Notes under the pieces: model-generated
The model's database searches: none
What the model was told of the DNA's origin: nothing
What the model saw: only the letters and a program-made list of their open reading frames with translations
Translations under genes and position numbers: made by a program
Assembly (NCBI RefSeq): GCF_014287435.1
Contig: NZ_JACOPG010000003.1
Location: 434,001 to 498,000, forward strand
Direction of reading: 5' to 3'
Length of the DNA: 64,000 nucleotides
Origin: Roseburia lenta
Lineage (GTDB): Bacteria; Bacillota; Clostridia; Lachnospirales; Lachnospiraceae
Shown here: piece after piece, positions 17,800 to 29,641 of the stretch
Layout of the letters: each line of letters opens with the position of its first letter
Position numbering within the stretch: the stretch's first letter is position 1

Positions 17800-18696
17800 A
17801 TGTCATTTACAGCAAAGATGTTTCGCATGGTATCCGGAAAGGCAGATGCCAAGCGTGACGCAAACTTAGTCGTACCGGAGGATGTAACCGCAGTCTATGA
17901 TATCAATTACGCCGGGAATGCGGATGCTTATAACTTACTGGATGTGTATTATCCAAAGGACACCGATCATCTTTTGCCGGTCATCGTCAGCATCCATGGG
18001 GGCGGCTATGTCTATGGAACCAAAGAAATCTACAAATATTACGGTATGTATTTAGCCCAGCAGGGATTTACTTTTGTCAATTTCAATTACCATCTGGCAC
18101 CGGAAGCCAAATTTCCGACCCAGTTGACGGAAACGAATATGGTGATGGAGTGGATGTGCGATCATGCTGATGAGTATCATCTGGATCTAAATAATGTCAT
18201 TTTGGTGGGCGATTCTGCCGGATCCCAGATGACAAGCCAGTACGCAGCCATCGCGACCAATGCAGATTACGCAAAATTATTCCCCTTTACGGTGCCGGAG
18301 GAAATCAAGATACGTGCCCTTGGTCTGAATTGTGGTATGTACACCCTGACCATTCTGGGTAAGGATGGCAAGGTCAACAAGATGAACAAGGAATTATATG
18401 GCGATTATCTGGGCAAAGATTTTGATTTTTCCAATGAAAAAATAGATGTGCTGGGGCATATCACCGCCGATTATCCGCCGACTTATGTCATGACATCCTA
18501 TTATGACTTTTTGAAGGAAAACGCCCAGCCTATGTATGAATTTTTAAAAGGCAAGGGCATCCCTTGTGCATGGAAATGCTATGGTTCAGAGGATAAAAAA
18601 TATATGGCGCATGTCTGCCATGTCAATATGAATCTGGAAGAGGCAAAAGAGATCAATCAGGATGAATGTGCATTCTTCCGAAAATATCTGGTGTAG
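17800..18696 (+). CDS. Alpha/beta hydrolase (HSL/acetyl-esterase type)
   Basis: A 298-residue cytoplasmic hydrolase. The oxyanion motif SIHGGGYVYG is at about residues 65-74 and the nucleophile is S139 in VGDSAGS, typical of the hormone-sensitive-lipase group. A late Asp (in SYYDFLKE) and His (HVCHVNMN) complete a plausible triad. It may remove acetyl or other acyl groups from imported glycosides. It is located 132 bases after the symporter and 55 bases before the GH3 gene, with a GGAGAGG ribosome site. The substrate is unknown. Confidence 0.85.
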   Translation: MSFTAKMFRMVSGKADAKRDANLVVPEDVTAVYDINYAGNADAYNLLDVYYPKDTDHLLPVIVSIHGGGYVYGTKEIYKYYGMYLAQQGFTFVNFNYHLAPEAKFPTQLTETNMVMEWMCDHADEYHLDLNNVILVGDSAGSQMTSQYAAIATNADYAKLFPFTVPEEIKIRALGLNCGMYTLTILGKDGKVNKMNKELYGDYLGKDFDFSNEKIDVLGHITADYPPTYVMTSYYDFLKENAQPMYEFLKGKGIPCAWKCYGSEDKKYMAHVCHVNMNLEEAKEINQDECAFFRKYLV

Positions 18697-18751
18697 AAAA
18701 TTCAGACTGCAAGCAGCCTTGTATGAGAATAAAAGAAAAGGAGACAAGAAG

Positions 18752-21307
18752 ATGGTACATATTACAGATGCAAGTATGCAGAAATTTGAAAAAGAGCATA
18801 TCGCAAAGGTGCGCGAGGTTGCACCGGAATGTGCGATACTCTTAAAGAGCAATGGAGATTTTCCTTTGGATGCAGCAGGCAAGATCGCGCTCTTTGGCAG
18901 TGGCGCCAGAAGGACGATCAAGGGCGGAACCGGATCCGGGGATGTCAATGTCAGAGCCTATACGACCGTAGAGCAGGGATTGGAGAATGCTGGCTTTGAG
19001 GTGGTGAGCAAGGCTTGGCTGGATGCTTACGAAGAACATATGACAAAGACAAGAAAAGAATGGATCACCGCCATGAAGGCAGAGGCGGCAGCCGCAGGCA
19101 TCAATGGTATTATGTATTGCATGGGAAAGGTCATGCCGGAAACTGCCTATGAATTTTCATTGGAAAGCGACGCGGACATCGCCATCTATGTACTGGCAAG
19201 AAATTCGGGTGAAGGCGCTGACCGTACCATGGTAGCGGGCGATATCAATCTGACCGAGACCGAGATCCGCGATATTCTGGCATTACAGAAGCAGTATGAC
19301 AAGTTCCTTTTGGTATTAAATGTTGGTGGCATGGTAGATCTGACACCGGTAAATACCGTAGAAAATATCCTGCTCTTAGGACAGTTGGGAACACCGACCG
19401 GCGATGTTTTGGCAGACCTTGTCCTTGGCAAGTCTTACCCATCCGGTAAACTGGCTATGACCTGGGCGCCGATCGCAGAATATCCATCAACCGAGGGCTT
19501 TGGCGATCCGGATGATACCTACTATCGTGAGGGTATCTATGTGGGCTATCGTTATTTTGATACTGTCGGAAAAGAAGTGACCTATCCGTTTGGTTACGGA
19601 CTTTCTTACACGACATTTGCTGTTGAGACAAAGGATATTGTCGCAGATGAAAAGCAAGTCACAGTCACAGCCCAGGTGATAAATACAGGAAAATGCGCAG
19701 GCAAAGAAGTGGTACAGGTCTATGCCAGCCTGCCGGAAGGAGACCTTGACCAGCCTTATCAGAAACTGGTCGGCTATGCCAAGACCAAGGAAGTGGCAGC
19801 CGGAGAGAGCACAGAAGTTTCTGTCACTTTTGCAACCCAGATCCTTGCTTCCTTTAGTGAGAAGGACAGCGCCTATATCATGGAGGCAGGTGAATATGTC
19901 ATCCGTCTGGGAAGTCATTCCAGAGATACCATGGTAGCAGGCATCCTGACCTTAGATGACAAGGCAGTCCTGAAAAAGACCAAGCACATCTGTGAAGGCT
20001 GGGGCTTTGATGATCTTGTGCCGGAAAAAGTTGCTTTCAACCCAGATGGCGAGGAAGAACAGAAAGAGGCTGTAAAACATATTGCATTATCCGCAGCCAA
20101 GTTTGAGACCGTGACTTATACTTACCCGGAAGTGGCAGCGGAGATCCCGGAGGGACAGACTTTTGATTTTGCAGAAGTGCTTTCCGGTAAAAAGACTTTG
20201 GAGGAATTTGTCGCAGGACTTTCGGATAAGCAACTGGCTTATCTTGCCATTGGCAATTATAAGGATGTACCGGAAGGCGCGGGGGTAGAATCAGTCATCG
20301 GTGCAGCAGGATCCCATGTGGCAGGTGCCGCAGGCGAATCTACCAGCCGTCTGGAAGATCTTGGCGTTGGCGGACTTTACATGGCGGATGGTCCGGCAGG
20401 ACTGCGTCTTGCTACTTCCTACAAGATCGTGGATGGCGAAGTCAAGGGCAATGCCAATGCTTTTGCCAACTTTATGGAATTTATGGGCGAGGAAGAACTC
20501 GAGATGATGGCGTCTATGGTACCAAAGCCATCGGAAGCGGAACTTGCAGCACCGGAAAACTACCAGTACTGTATCGCAATCCCGATCGGCACGGCTTTGG
20601 CACAGGCTTGGAATGATGATGTCGCGGAGATCTGTGGCGATATGGTCGGACAGGAAATGGAAATGTTCGGTGTGCATCTGTGGCTGGCACCGGCACAGAA
20701 TATCCAGCGTTCCCCGCTTTGCGGACGAAACTTTGAGTACTATTCTGAGGAACCGATCGTCAGCGGACGTACCTCAGCTGCCGTGACGCGCGGTGTGCAG
20801 AAGCATCCGGGCTGCGGGGTTACCATCAAGCATTTTGCATGCAACAATCAGGAGACCAACCGCTTCTTATCCAACTCTGTTGTCAGTGAACGTGCCCTGC
20901 GTGAGATCTATCTCAAGGGATTTGAGATCTGCGTCAGAAGTGCAAAGCCGGAGGCTATCATGTCATCCTATAACCTGGTAAATGGCGAGCATACCTGCAA
21001 CAGCAAGGATATCCAGACCCACGTACTTAGGAATGAATGGGGACATGAGGGCATTGTCATGACAGACTGGTTTGTGACCGGTGGAATGGGCAATGGTGCA
21101 GAACACCGTGATAACAAGTATGAGACAGGATCTGCCGCAGGCTGTGTCAAGGCTGGCAACAATATCACCATGCCGGGCGGATCGAGTGATCTTGCGGACA
21201 TTCTGGACGCATTGACCAATAAGGAGCATGCATATGCCCTGACCAAGGCAGAATTGCAACAGAATGCCATGACAGTCTTAAAGGAAGTCATCAAATTGAG
21301 AAAATAA
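18752..21307 (+). CDS. Glycoside hydrolase family 3, permuted domain order, cytoplasmic
   Basis: An 851-residue beta-glycosidase with no signal peptide. The GH3 domains are in the reverse of the usual order. The (alpha/beta) C-type domain comes first (roughly 20-210), then a fibronectin-III-like domain (about 270-400, after YPFGYGLSYTTF). The TIM-barrel catalytic domain follows (about 480-851) with GPAGLRL, NIQRSPLCGRNFEYYSEEP, KHFACNNQE and the nucleophile D772 in GIVMTDW. This arrangement is known from Ruminococcus and Butyrivibrio beta-glucosidases. The start at 18752 has an AAAGGAGA site. Context suggests cleavage of glycosides delivered by the upstream symporter. Confidence 0.93.
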   Translation: MVHITDASMQKFEKEHIAKVREVAPECAILLKSNGDFPLDAAGKIALFGSGARRTIKGGTGSGDVNVRAYTTVEQGLENAGFEVVSKAWLDAYEEHMTKTRKEWITAMKAEAAAAGINGIMYCMGKVMPETAYEFSLESDADIAIYVLARNSGEGADRTMVAGDINLTETEIRDILALQKQYDKFLLVLNVGGMVDLTPVNTVENILLLGQLGTPTGDVLADLVLGKSYPSGKLAMTWAPIAEYPSTEGFGDPDDTYYREGIYVGYRYFDTVGKEVTYPFGYGLSYTTFAVETKDIVADEKQVTVTAQVINTGKCAGKEVVQVYASLPEGDLDQPYQKLVGYAKTKEVAAGESTEVSVTFATQILASFSEKDSAYIMEAGEYVIRLGSHSRDTMVAGILTLDDKAVLKKTKHICEGWGFDDLVPEKVAFNPDGEEEQKEAVKHIALSAAKFETVTYTYPEVAAEIPEGQTFDFAEVLSGKKTLEEFVAGLSDKQLAYLAIGNYKDVPEGAGVESVIGAAGSHVAGAAGESTSRLEDLGVGGLYMADGPAGLRLATSYKIVDGEVKGNANAFANFMEFMGEEELEMMASMVPKPSEAELAAPENYQYCIAIPIGTALAQAWNDDVAEICGDMVGQEMEMFGVHLWLAPAQNIQRSPLCGRNFEYYSEEPIVSGRTSAAVTRGVQKHPGCGVTIKHFACNNQETNRFLSNSVVSERALREIYLKGFEICVRSAKPEAIMSSYNLVNGEHTCNSKDIQTHVLRNEWGHEGIVMTDWFVTGGMGNGAEHRDNKYETGSAAGCVKAGNNITMPGGSSDLADILDALTNKEHAYALTKAELQQNAMTVLKEVIKLRK

Positions 21308-21329
21308 ACAGAAAAAATAAATTCATACG

Positions 21330-21367
21330 ACGGATACGTTTGGAAACCCAGACGTATCCGTTTTTTT
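21330..21367 (+). terminator. Terminator after the cytoplasmic GH3
   Basis: ACGGATACGT pairs perfectly with ACGTATCCGT around a 12-base loop, followed by seven T. Confidence 0.92.
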
Positions 21368-21505
21368 ATACACTAGATGCTCTACTGACATAAAACATAT
21401 ACACTAAGCATAGAGATAAAAGAAAATATGCAAAAAGTACAAAGACTTATGCAAATTTACTGTATTTATGTATATAAATTACAGTGGAAATACCATACAC
21501 TAAGC
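21368..21505 (+). repeat. Direct repeats upstream of the PTS regulator gene
   Basis: The 11-mer ATACACTAAGC occurs at 21399-21409 and 21495-21505, and a partial copy ATACACTAG starts at 21368. The region upstream of 21606 is A/T-rich and otherwise without recognisable genes. The repeats could be operator half-sites for the regulator encoded next; this is inference. Confidence 0.5.
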
Positions 21506-21605
21506 GTTTTGACGATAAAAACAGGTCATGGTAGATTTCTTATTGTATAAAGTGTATAGTTCTTCTTGTATATACAGTAACAAAACCGGCAGAGGAGATC
21601 CGCTT

Positions 21606-24179
21606 ATGAAATCAAACAAAGAAAAGATCTATGACTTTATTCAGATGCATGATACGGCAGAAAAAGAGGGAGGTGTGTCAACGACATATATCGCACAGGC
21701 GCTATCTTTACAGCGAACCAATGTCAGCAGTCTTTTGAATGCTCTCGTGGAAGAGGGAAGGATACATAAATCCAATGGCAGACCAGTTCTTTATTCCATT
21801 GCCGGTGTCAGCCGGGGGGATGAGGAAGAATGTTTTTGCAAGATGACAGGATGGCAGGGCAGTTTACAGCATCCGATCCAGTTAGCCAAAGCAGCAGTCT
21901 TATATCCGGGCAGAAGCCTGAATATCCTGATCGTGGGAGAAAAGGGAACCGGAAAGAAAGAGTTCGCACACCTTATCTACGAATATTGTCTGGTAAAACA
22001 AATTTTTTCAGCGGAGAGTCCTTTCTTACAGATGAATTGCAGGGACTATCAGGGCAGTGCCAAAGATGCCAGGGAAAAACTCATGGGCGAGCGGCAGAGT
22101 GGCATGTTAAAGGATGCGGAGAGCGGTATCTTATACATGGATAATGTGCAGTATCTGGACGGTGGACTCTTGCGGGAGATCGCCTCCTACAGCGGAAAGC
22201 CCGGAAGGAAAGGGCTTTTGATCGCCAGTTGCACACCGGACGCACAGCCGGCACAGGAGGAGTTTCAGAGTGAATTTCCAATCGTTATTACAATGCCGAG
22301 GATCACAGAACGACCGATCGAAGAACGTATGGAAATGATCCAGACACTTTTTTCGACCGAAGCCTCGCGGGTAGGCAGGGAACTGGTCGTAAAGGAAGAA
22401 TTGATGCGCTGCCTGCTCTTATATGAATGTCCTGAAAATTTTCAACAGTTGAAGCGGGATATCAAGATCGGTTGTGCCAATGCTTATGTGAGGGAACTGG
22501 CAAATGACCGGAGGATCACCCTCTATGTCAGCGATTTTGAACCGACCATACGTCAGGGCATGTCCCGTTTCGGACAGATGAGGGAGGAGATCGAAAGACT
22601 GATCCCGGAAAACAGCACCTTTACCTTTGACGGCAGTCGGATGCGTGTCAGTGAGACAGAGACCAAAAATATTTACAAGGAATTGCGGCAAAAGGCAAAG
22701 CAACTGGAGTCGGAGGGCATTGAGGGTGAGGATATTAAGATGCTGCTCAGCACCGAAGTGGAAAGAGCCTTTGGCAAATATCAGCAAAAACTGATCCATG
22801 AAGTCCGCAGCCGGAAAGAATTGGAACTCATTGTAGATGAGGAACTGATCGACATGGTGGAGGGATTTCTGGCAAAAGTGGAGAACGCAAGGAACAAAAA
22901 GATTGACGATGCCGTATTTTTTGGACTTTGTGTGCATATGAAAAATGTAGTGAATGGTACAAAGACGACAGAATCCATGGATCGGCTGGAAATATCTGAG
23001 GTCGTTACCAGATACAAGCAGGAATATATGCTAAGCCTTGCCTTTGCGGAGGAGATACAGGAAGTCTATGGCAGACAACTGACCATAGACGAGGTCATTT
23101 TGATCACCATGTTTTTGTGCTACGAACCGCCAAAGCAGACGGACAAGGGACAGACGGTTATCCTCTACGCCTTTTATGGCAAGGACATTGCAGCATCCAT
23201 TGTGCGTACGATCACCGAGATCACAGGATTTAACCATATTTTTTCCTTTGAGGTATCGCACCGTCAAAGCGAGACGCAGATCTATGAGTCTTTGAAAAAA
23301 TGTATTTTGGAGATTGAGCAAAAACAAGGGGTGTTCATAGTCTATGACAGTGATCTGGTGTCCAAAGTGGCAGAGGAGATCTCTGAGGAGACAGGTATTA
23401 TGATCCGTCTTTTCCCGGCACCGGTGACGACCCTGGGGATCGAACTGGCGAGAAAGGCAATGATCTCATCCAATCTGGATGCCGTTTATCGGGATGCCAT
23501 GAAAAGTGTCGGTGATTTTGCCACCAGCCATGAGAAGTATCTCATCACTTTATGTACTACGGGCAAGGGTGGCGCGGAGGAATTAAAGACCTATATTGAG
23601 CGCTACGGTCACATGGAGGATGTGCAGATCATTCCTTTATCCATGAGTAATCCCAAGGCTTTGCAGGAGGCATTTCGTGACCTGATGCGGCGTGGAACCA
23701 TACTTTGTGTGGTAGGAACCTTTGATCCAAAGTTATATTCCATTCCTTTCTGCTCGATCACGGAGGTTTTTACGACACCCAAAGAACGTTTGCCGGAACT
23801 TTTGCGAAAGACCGAGTCTAAGGATTATGAGGTCGATCATCAGGAAGTCTTTCATTATCTTGCCGGGCAGTTTAGCCATGTGGAGATAAAAAAGGTAGAG
23901 ACATCGGTAGAAGCATTTTTACAGGAGGTCGATCAGAAATTAAAACATATGACGCAGGATGCACAGATGGGACTATTGGTTCATACTGCCTGTTGTATTG
24001 AGCGTTTGGCATCCGGGGAGACTTCACCCGAAAATCCAAAGCGCAAGGCAATCCTGCATCAATATCACAAAGAATTTCAGCAGCTGCTTCGGATGCTAAG
24101 ACCGATGGAAAAAGCCTTTCACATTATCTTTAGCGACGACGAGGTGGCAAATATGCTGATGATCATATATCAGATATAA
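21606..24179 (+). CDS. LevR-like PTS-responsive transcriptional regulator with degenerate AAA domain
   Basis: An 857-residue protein with LevR-family domain order: winged HTH (1-66), AAA domain (about 85-310), PRD1 (about 405-505, His in CVHMKN), EIIA-mannose-like (about 510-635), EIIB-like (about 640-725, Cys in CTTGKGG) and PRD2 (about 745-857, His in LVHTAC). Several catalytic motifs deviate. Walker A is GEKGTGKKE without the Ser/Thr after GK, Walker B reads LYMDN instead of DE, and the GAFTGA loop that contacts sigma-54 is replaced by a short GERQSGML. The EIIA-like part has FYG where His-Gly is expected. The start at 21606 follows GAGGAG. It heads the PTS operon, with 16 bases to the IIA gene. 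Confidence 0.85.
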   Translation: MKSNKEKIYDFIQMHDTAEKEGGVSTTYIAQALSLQRTNVSSLLNALVEEGRIHKSNGRPVLYSIAGVSRGDEEECFCKMTGWQGSLQHPIQLAKAAVLYPGRSLNILIVGEKGTGKKEFAHLIYEYCLVKQIFSAESPFLQMNCRDYQGSAKDAREKLMGERQSGMLKDAESGILYMDNVQYLDGGLLREIASYSGKPGRKGLLIASCTPDAQPAQEEFQSEFPIVITMPRITERPIEERMEMIQTLFSTEASRVGRELVVKEELMRCLLLYECPENFQQLKRDIKIGCANAYVRELANDRRITLYVSDFEPTIRQGMSRFGQMREEIERLIPENSTFTFDGSRMRVSETETKNIYKELRQKAKQLESEGIEGEDIKMLLSTEVERAFGKYQQKLIHEVRSRKELELIVDEELIDMVEGFLAKVENARNKKIDDAVFFGLCVHMKNVVNGTKTTESMDRLEISEVVTRYKQEYMLSLAFAEEIQEVYGRQLTIDEVILITMFLCYEPPKQTDKGQTVILYAFYGKDIAASIVRTITEITGFNHIFSFEVSHRQSETQIYESLKKCILEIEQKQGVFIVYDSDLVSKVAEEISEETGIMIRLFPAPVTTLGIELARKAMISSNLDAVYRDAMKSVGDFATSHEKYLITLCTTGKGGAEELKTYIERYGHMEDVQIIPLSMSNPKALQEAFRDLMRRGTILCVVGTFDPKLYSIPFCSITEVFTTPKERLPELLRKTESKDYEVDHQEVFHYLAGQFSHVEIKKVETSVEAFLQEVDQKLKHMTQDAQMGLLVHTACCIERLASGETSPENPKRKAILHQYHKEFQQLLRMLRPMEKAFHIIFSDDEVANMLMIIYQI

Positions 24180-24195
24180 AACAAAGGAGGTTACT

Positions 24196-24516
24196 ATGAG
24201 CGAAGAATTACAGGAAGCATTGGAAGAGATTTCCATGTTGATCATTGCTAATTCCGGAGCAGCCAGATCGGCGGCATTTGAAGCCTTACAGGCTGCCAAA
24301 AAGAAGGATTTTGCACAGGCGGATCAACTGATGGAAAGCGCGGAAAAGAGTTTACAGACAGCCCATGAGGCGCACCGGAAACTCTTGCAGATGGATGCAA
24401 AAGGTCAAGTGGACAGCGTCAGCATTCTGCTTTGCCATGCACAGGATCATCTGATGGGAAGCGCATTAGCGGGGGATCTCATCAAGGAAATGATCCTTTT
24501 ATACAAGGAAAAATAA
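24196..24516 (+). CDS. PTS lactose/cellobiose-type EIIA
   Basis: A 106-residue helical protein of the PTS IIA Lac/Cel family. The conserved HAQDHLM motif (H81 and H85) carries the phosphorylation site, and an acidic N-terminal helix opens the trimeric bundle. It receives phosphate from HPr and passes it to EIIB. An AAAGGAGG site lies 6 bases upstream and only 16 bases separate it from the regulator gene. The EIIB gene follows after 10 bases. Confidence 0.93.
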   Translation: MSEELQEALEEISMLIIANSGAARSAAFEALQAAKKKDFAQADQLMESAEKSLQTAHEAHRKLLQMDAKGQVDSVSILLCHAQDHLMGSALAGDLIKEMILLYKEK

Positions 24517-24526
24517 GGAGGGGCAT

Positions 24527-24829
24527 ATGGAAAGGAAAGTGTTATTGATATGCGCTGGGGGCATGTCAACCGGGATTCTGATGAAGAAAATGGAAAAGTA
24601 TGCAGAGGACAAAGGCATTGAACTCAAGATCGACGCAGTGGGGATGTCCGCATACGAAGATTCCTACAAAAATTATGATGTGATCCTTTTAGGACCGCAG
24701 GTGTCTTACAAAAAGGAGGAGATCGCACAGGTAACGCAGATGCCGATCGCCGTGATCGCAGCCTATGATTACGCTATCGGTAATGTAGACAACATCATGA
24801 AACAAGTGGATGAGATCTATCCACAGTAA
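24527..24829 (+). CDS. PTS lactose/cellobiose-type EIIB
   Basis: A 100-residue cytosolic IIB with the phospho-accepting C9 in LLICAGGMSTG, and a Rossmann-like alternation including YDVILLGPQVSYKKEE. It transfers phosphate from EIIA to the sugar carried by EIIC. It is encoded separately rather than fused to EIIC, as is typical for cellobiose/chitobiose systems. It lies directly between the EIIA and EIIC genes. Confidence 0.93.
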   Translation: MERKVLLICAGGMSTGILMKKMEKYAEDKGIELKIDAVGMSAYEDSYKNYDVILLGPQVSYKKEEIAQVTQMPIAVIAAYDYAIGNVDNIMKQVDEIYPQ

Positions 24830-24870
24830 CATCCGGTAAGGGTTTTTAGGGAAAGGAAAAGGAGAAGGAT

Positions 24871-27608
<2,738 letters not shown>

Positions 27609-27627
27609 AAATAAGAGGGTGGATCAT

Positions 27628-27894
27628 ATGGTTACAAAACAAGTGGTATTTATCAATAAGACAGGACTTCATGCAAGACCGGCATCGGATTTTGTCATGC
27701 TGGCAAAAAAATATGAGTCTAAGATCACGATCTGTAAGGAAGGTGGAGAGCCGGTCAATGCCAAGTCGGTCGTGCGTCTTTTGGCAGAAGGAATCGGGCA
27801 GGGAACAAAAGCGGAACTTGCAGCAGAAGGTCCGGATGAGGCAGAAGCGATCGAGGCTTTGGCAGTTCTGGTTGCCAGCGGATTTGGAGAATAA
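27628..27894 (+). CDS. ptsH: HPr-like phosphocarrier encoded in the PTS operon
   Basis: An 88-residue HPr. The catalytic site is intact: H15 in TGLHARPAS. The region of the regulatory serine is changed: NAKSVVRLLAEG (Ser at 47) replaces the usual KSIMGVMSLG, so contacts with HPr kinase and CcpA may be altered. The ATG at 27628 lies behind AGAGGGTGG, 19 bases after the GH1 gene; upstream in-frame codons are inside GH1. It would relay phosphate from Enzyme I to EIIA. It could be either the only HPr of the cell or a dedicated paralogue. Confidence 0.92.
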   Translation: MVTKQVVFINKTGLHARPASDFVMLAKKYESKITICKEGGEPVNAKSVVRLLAEGIGQGTKAELAAEGPDEAEAIEALAVLVASGFGE

Positions 27895-27907
27895 GGGGAC
27901 AGCGACT

Positions 27908-29620
27908 ATGGGCGAGAGACAGAAGTTTTTATGTGGTAATGCCGTATCCAAAGGGATTGCGATCGCAAAAGCATATAGATATGAACCATTGGATCTGAAG
28001 GTCAGCAAAAGCAAGTGCGACAAGGAGGAGACAGAAGCCGAGTGTCGGCGCTTTCAGTCGGCAAGGGAACAGGCAAAGGAGGAATTGCAGACACTTTATG
28101 CAGCCTTAGAGGAGGAACACCCGGACCAGGCGAAGATCTTTGTGGCGCATCAGGAAGTCCTGGAAGATGAAGAAATGACCGAGGAGACGGAGAATGTCAT
28201 AAAAGAGGATTGTCTGACGGCTGAAAGTGCAGTTGATACAATATTCAACCAGTATGCCGATCTCCTAAAGCAGGTGGAGGATCCCCTGATCGCAGGCAGA
28301 GCTGCAGATCTTTTGGATGTTAAGGCGAGAGTGCTTCGTCTTTTACTGGGAAAAGAAGAAAAAAGACTGGATCATTTTGCTGAGGATGTGATCGTGGTGG
28401 CACATGACCTTTTGCCGAGCGACACTGCCAATCTGGATCGCGACCATGTCAAAGGTCTGATCACGGAAGTGGGTGGTTCCAATTCGCACTGCGCGATCTT
28501 AGCCAGAAGTTTTTCACTTCCGGCGATACTGGGAGCAGAAGATGCCATGACGCAGATCCAGGACGGACAAGACCTGATCCTGGATGGTCTGAGCGGTCAG
28601 ATATGGCTGGATTTTTCCCAAGAAGAAAAAGAGCAGTATGAACAAAAGCGACAGTTGTGGAAAAAACAGATAGAGGAGGAGCAGACCTATTTGCTTCGTC
28701 CGGGAGCAACCAAAGATGAGGTAAAGATCGCGCTGGGGATCAATGTAGGATCGGATGCGTACGATACAGCAGGGGCGGCATATGATTTTATCGGTCTTTT
28801 CCGGACGGAATTTCTGTATATGGAAAACGACCATATGCCGACGGAAGAAGAACAATTCAGTGTCTACCGTCGTATCTTAGAAGGTGCAAAAGGCAAGCCG
28901 GTGACCCTGCGGACGCTGGATATCGGAGGGGATAAGACCCTGCCGTATTTTTCCCTGCCAAAAGAGGATAATCCATTTCTGGGAGAGCGGGCGCTGCGTT
29001 TATGTTTTTCCCACATGGAGATCTTTGAGACGCAAATGCGTGCGGCACTCAGGGCATCTGTCTATGGAAATTTACAGATCATGTTTCCCATGGTAGGCAG
29101 TATGGAGGATATCCGCAGGGCAAAGGAAGCGGTAAGAAAGGTCATGGATGCACTGAAGCAGGAGGGGATTGCCTATGATCCAAAGGTTAAGATCGGTGTC
29201 ATGATCGAAGTCCCAAGTCTGGCTTTGCAGGCAGATCTTGTTGCGCAGGAGGTGGATTTTGCCAGTATCGGATCGAATGATCTGACCCAGTATGTATGTG
29301 CGGCAGACCGCATGAACGCTGCCATGGAGCCTTACTATCAGACTTATGCACCGGCGATGGTTCGGCTCTTGGGCTTTGTTTTTGAAAGTTTTCAGAAGGC
29401 AAACAAGCCGATCTCTGTATGTGGTGAGATGGCGGGAAATCCCAAGGGGGCGGCACTTCTGGTCGGACTTGGCGCGAGAAAACTCAGTATGAATGCTGCC
29501 ATGCTGGCTGCAGTAAAAGCAGAATTGGCAAGGCACAGGATAGACGAATTAGAGAAAATGGCAAAGACCTGTCAGAAACTTTGCACAGAAAAAGAGATTA
29601 AGGAGCAGATGGAAATGTAA
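27908..29620 (+). CDS. ptsI: Phosphoenolpyruvate-protein phosphotransferase (Enzyme I)
   Basis: A 570-residue cytosolic enzyme of standard length. The phosphorylated residue is H194 in GGSNSHCAILARS. The C-terminal PEP-binding barrel carries GLFRTEFLYM, TLRTLDIGGDKTLPYF, EVPSLALQ and FASIGSNDLTQY, and the catalytic Cys lies in SVCGEMAGNP. It starts the phosphorelay from PEP to HPr. It follows the HPr gene by 13 bases and precedes the secreted GH3 gene by 21 bases. The start at 27908 was chosen from an AAGGGGACAG site and the usual GNAVSKGIA N-terminus. Confidence 0.95.
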   Translation: MGERQKFLCGNAVSKGIAIAKAYRYEPLDLKVSKSKCDKEETEAECRRFQSAREQAKEELQTLYAALEEEHPDQAKIFVAHQEVLEDEEMTEETENVIKEDCLTAESAVDTIFNQYADLLKQVEDPLIAGRAADLLDVKARVLRLLLGKEEKRLDHFAEDVIVVAHDLLPSDTANLDRDHVKGLITEVGGSNSHCAILARSFSLPAILGAEDAMTQIQDGQDLILDGLSGQIWLDFSQEEKEQYEQKRQLWKKQIEEEQTYLLRPGATKDEVKIALGINVGSDAYDTAGAAYDFIGLFRTEFLYMENDHMPTEEEQFSVYRRILEGAKGKPVTLRTLDIGGDKTLPYFSLPKEDNPFLGERALRLCFSHMEIFETQMRAALRASVYGNLQIMFPMVGSMEDIRRAKEAVRKVMDALKQEGIAYDPKVKIGVMIEVPSLALQADLVAQEVDFASIGSNDLTQYVCAADRMNAAMEPYYQTYAPAMVRLLGFVFESFQKANKPISVCGEMAGNPKGAALLVGLGARKLSMNAAMLAAVKAELARHRIDELEKMAKTCQKLCTEKEIKEQMEM

Positions 29621-29641
29621 AAGAAAGTTAAGAGGTTTTTT

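Noticed and set aside
21368..21605. Sigma-54 promoter expected for a LevR-type regulator locus
   Set aside because: I looked for TGGCAC and TTGCA at -24/-12 spacing upstream of 21606 and found none.
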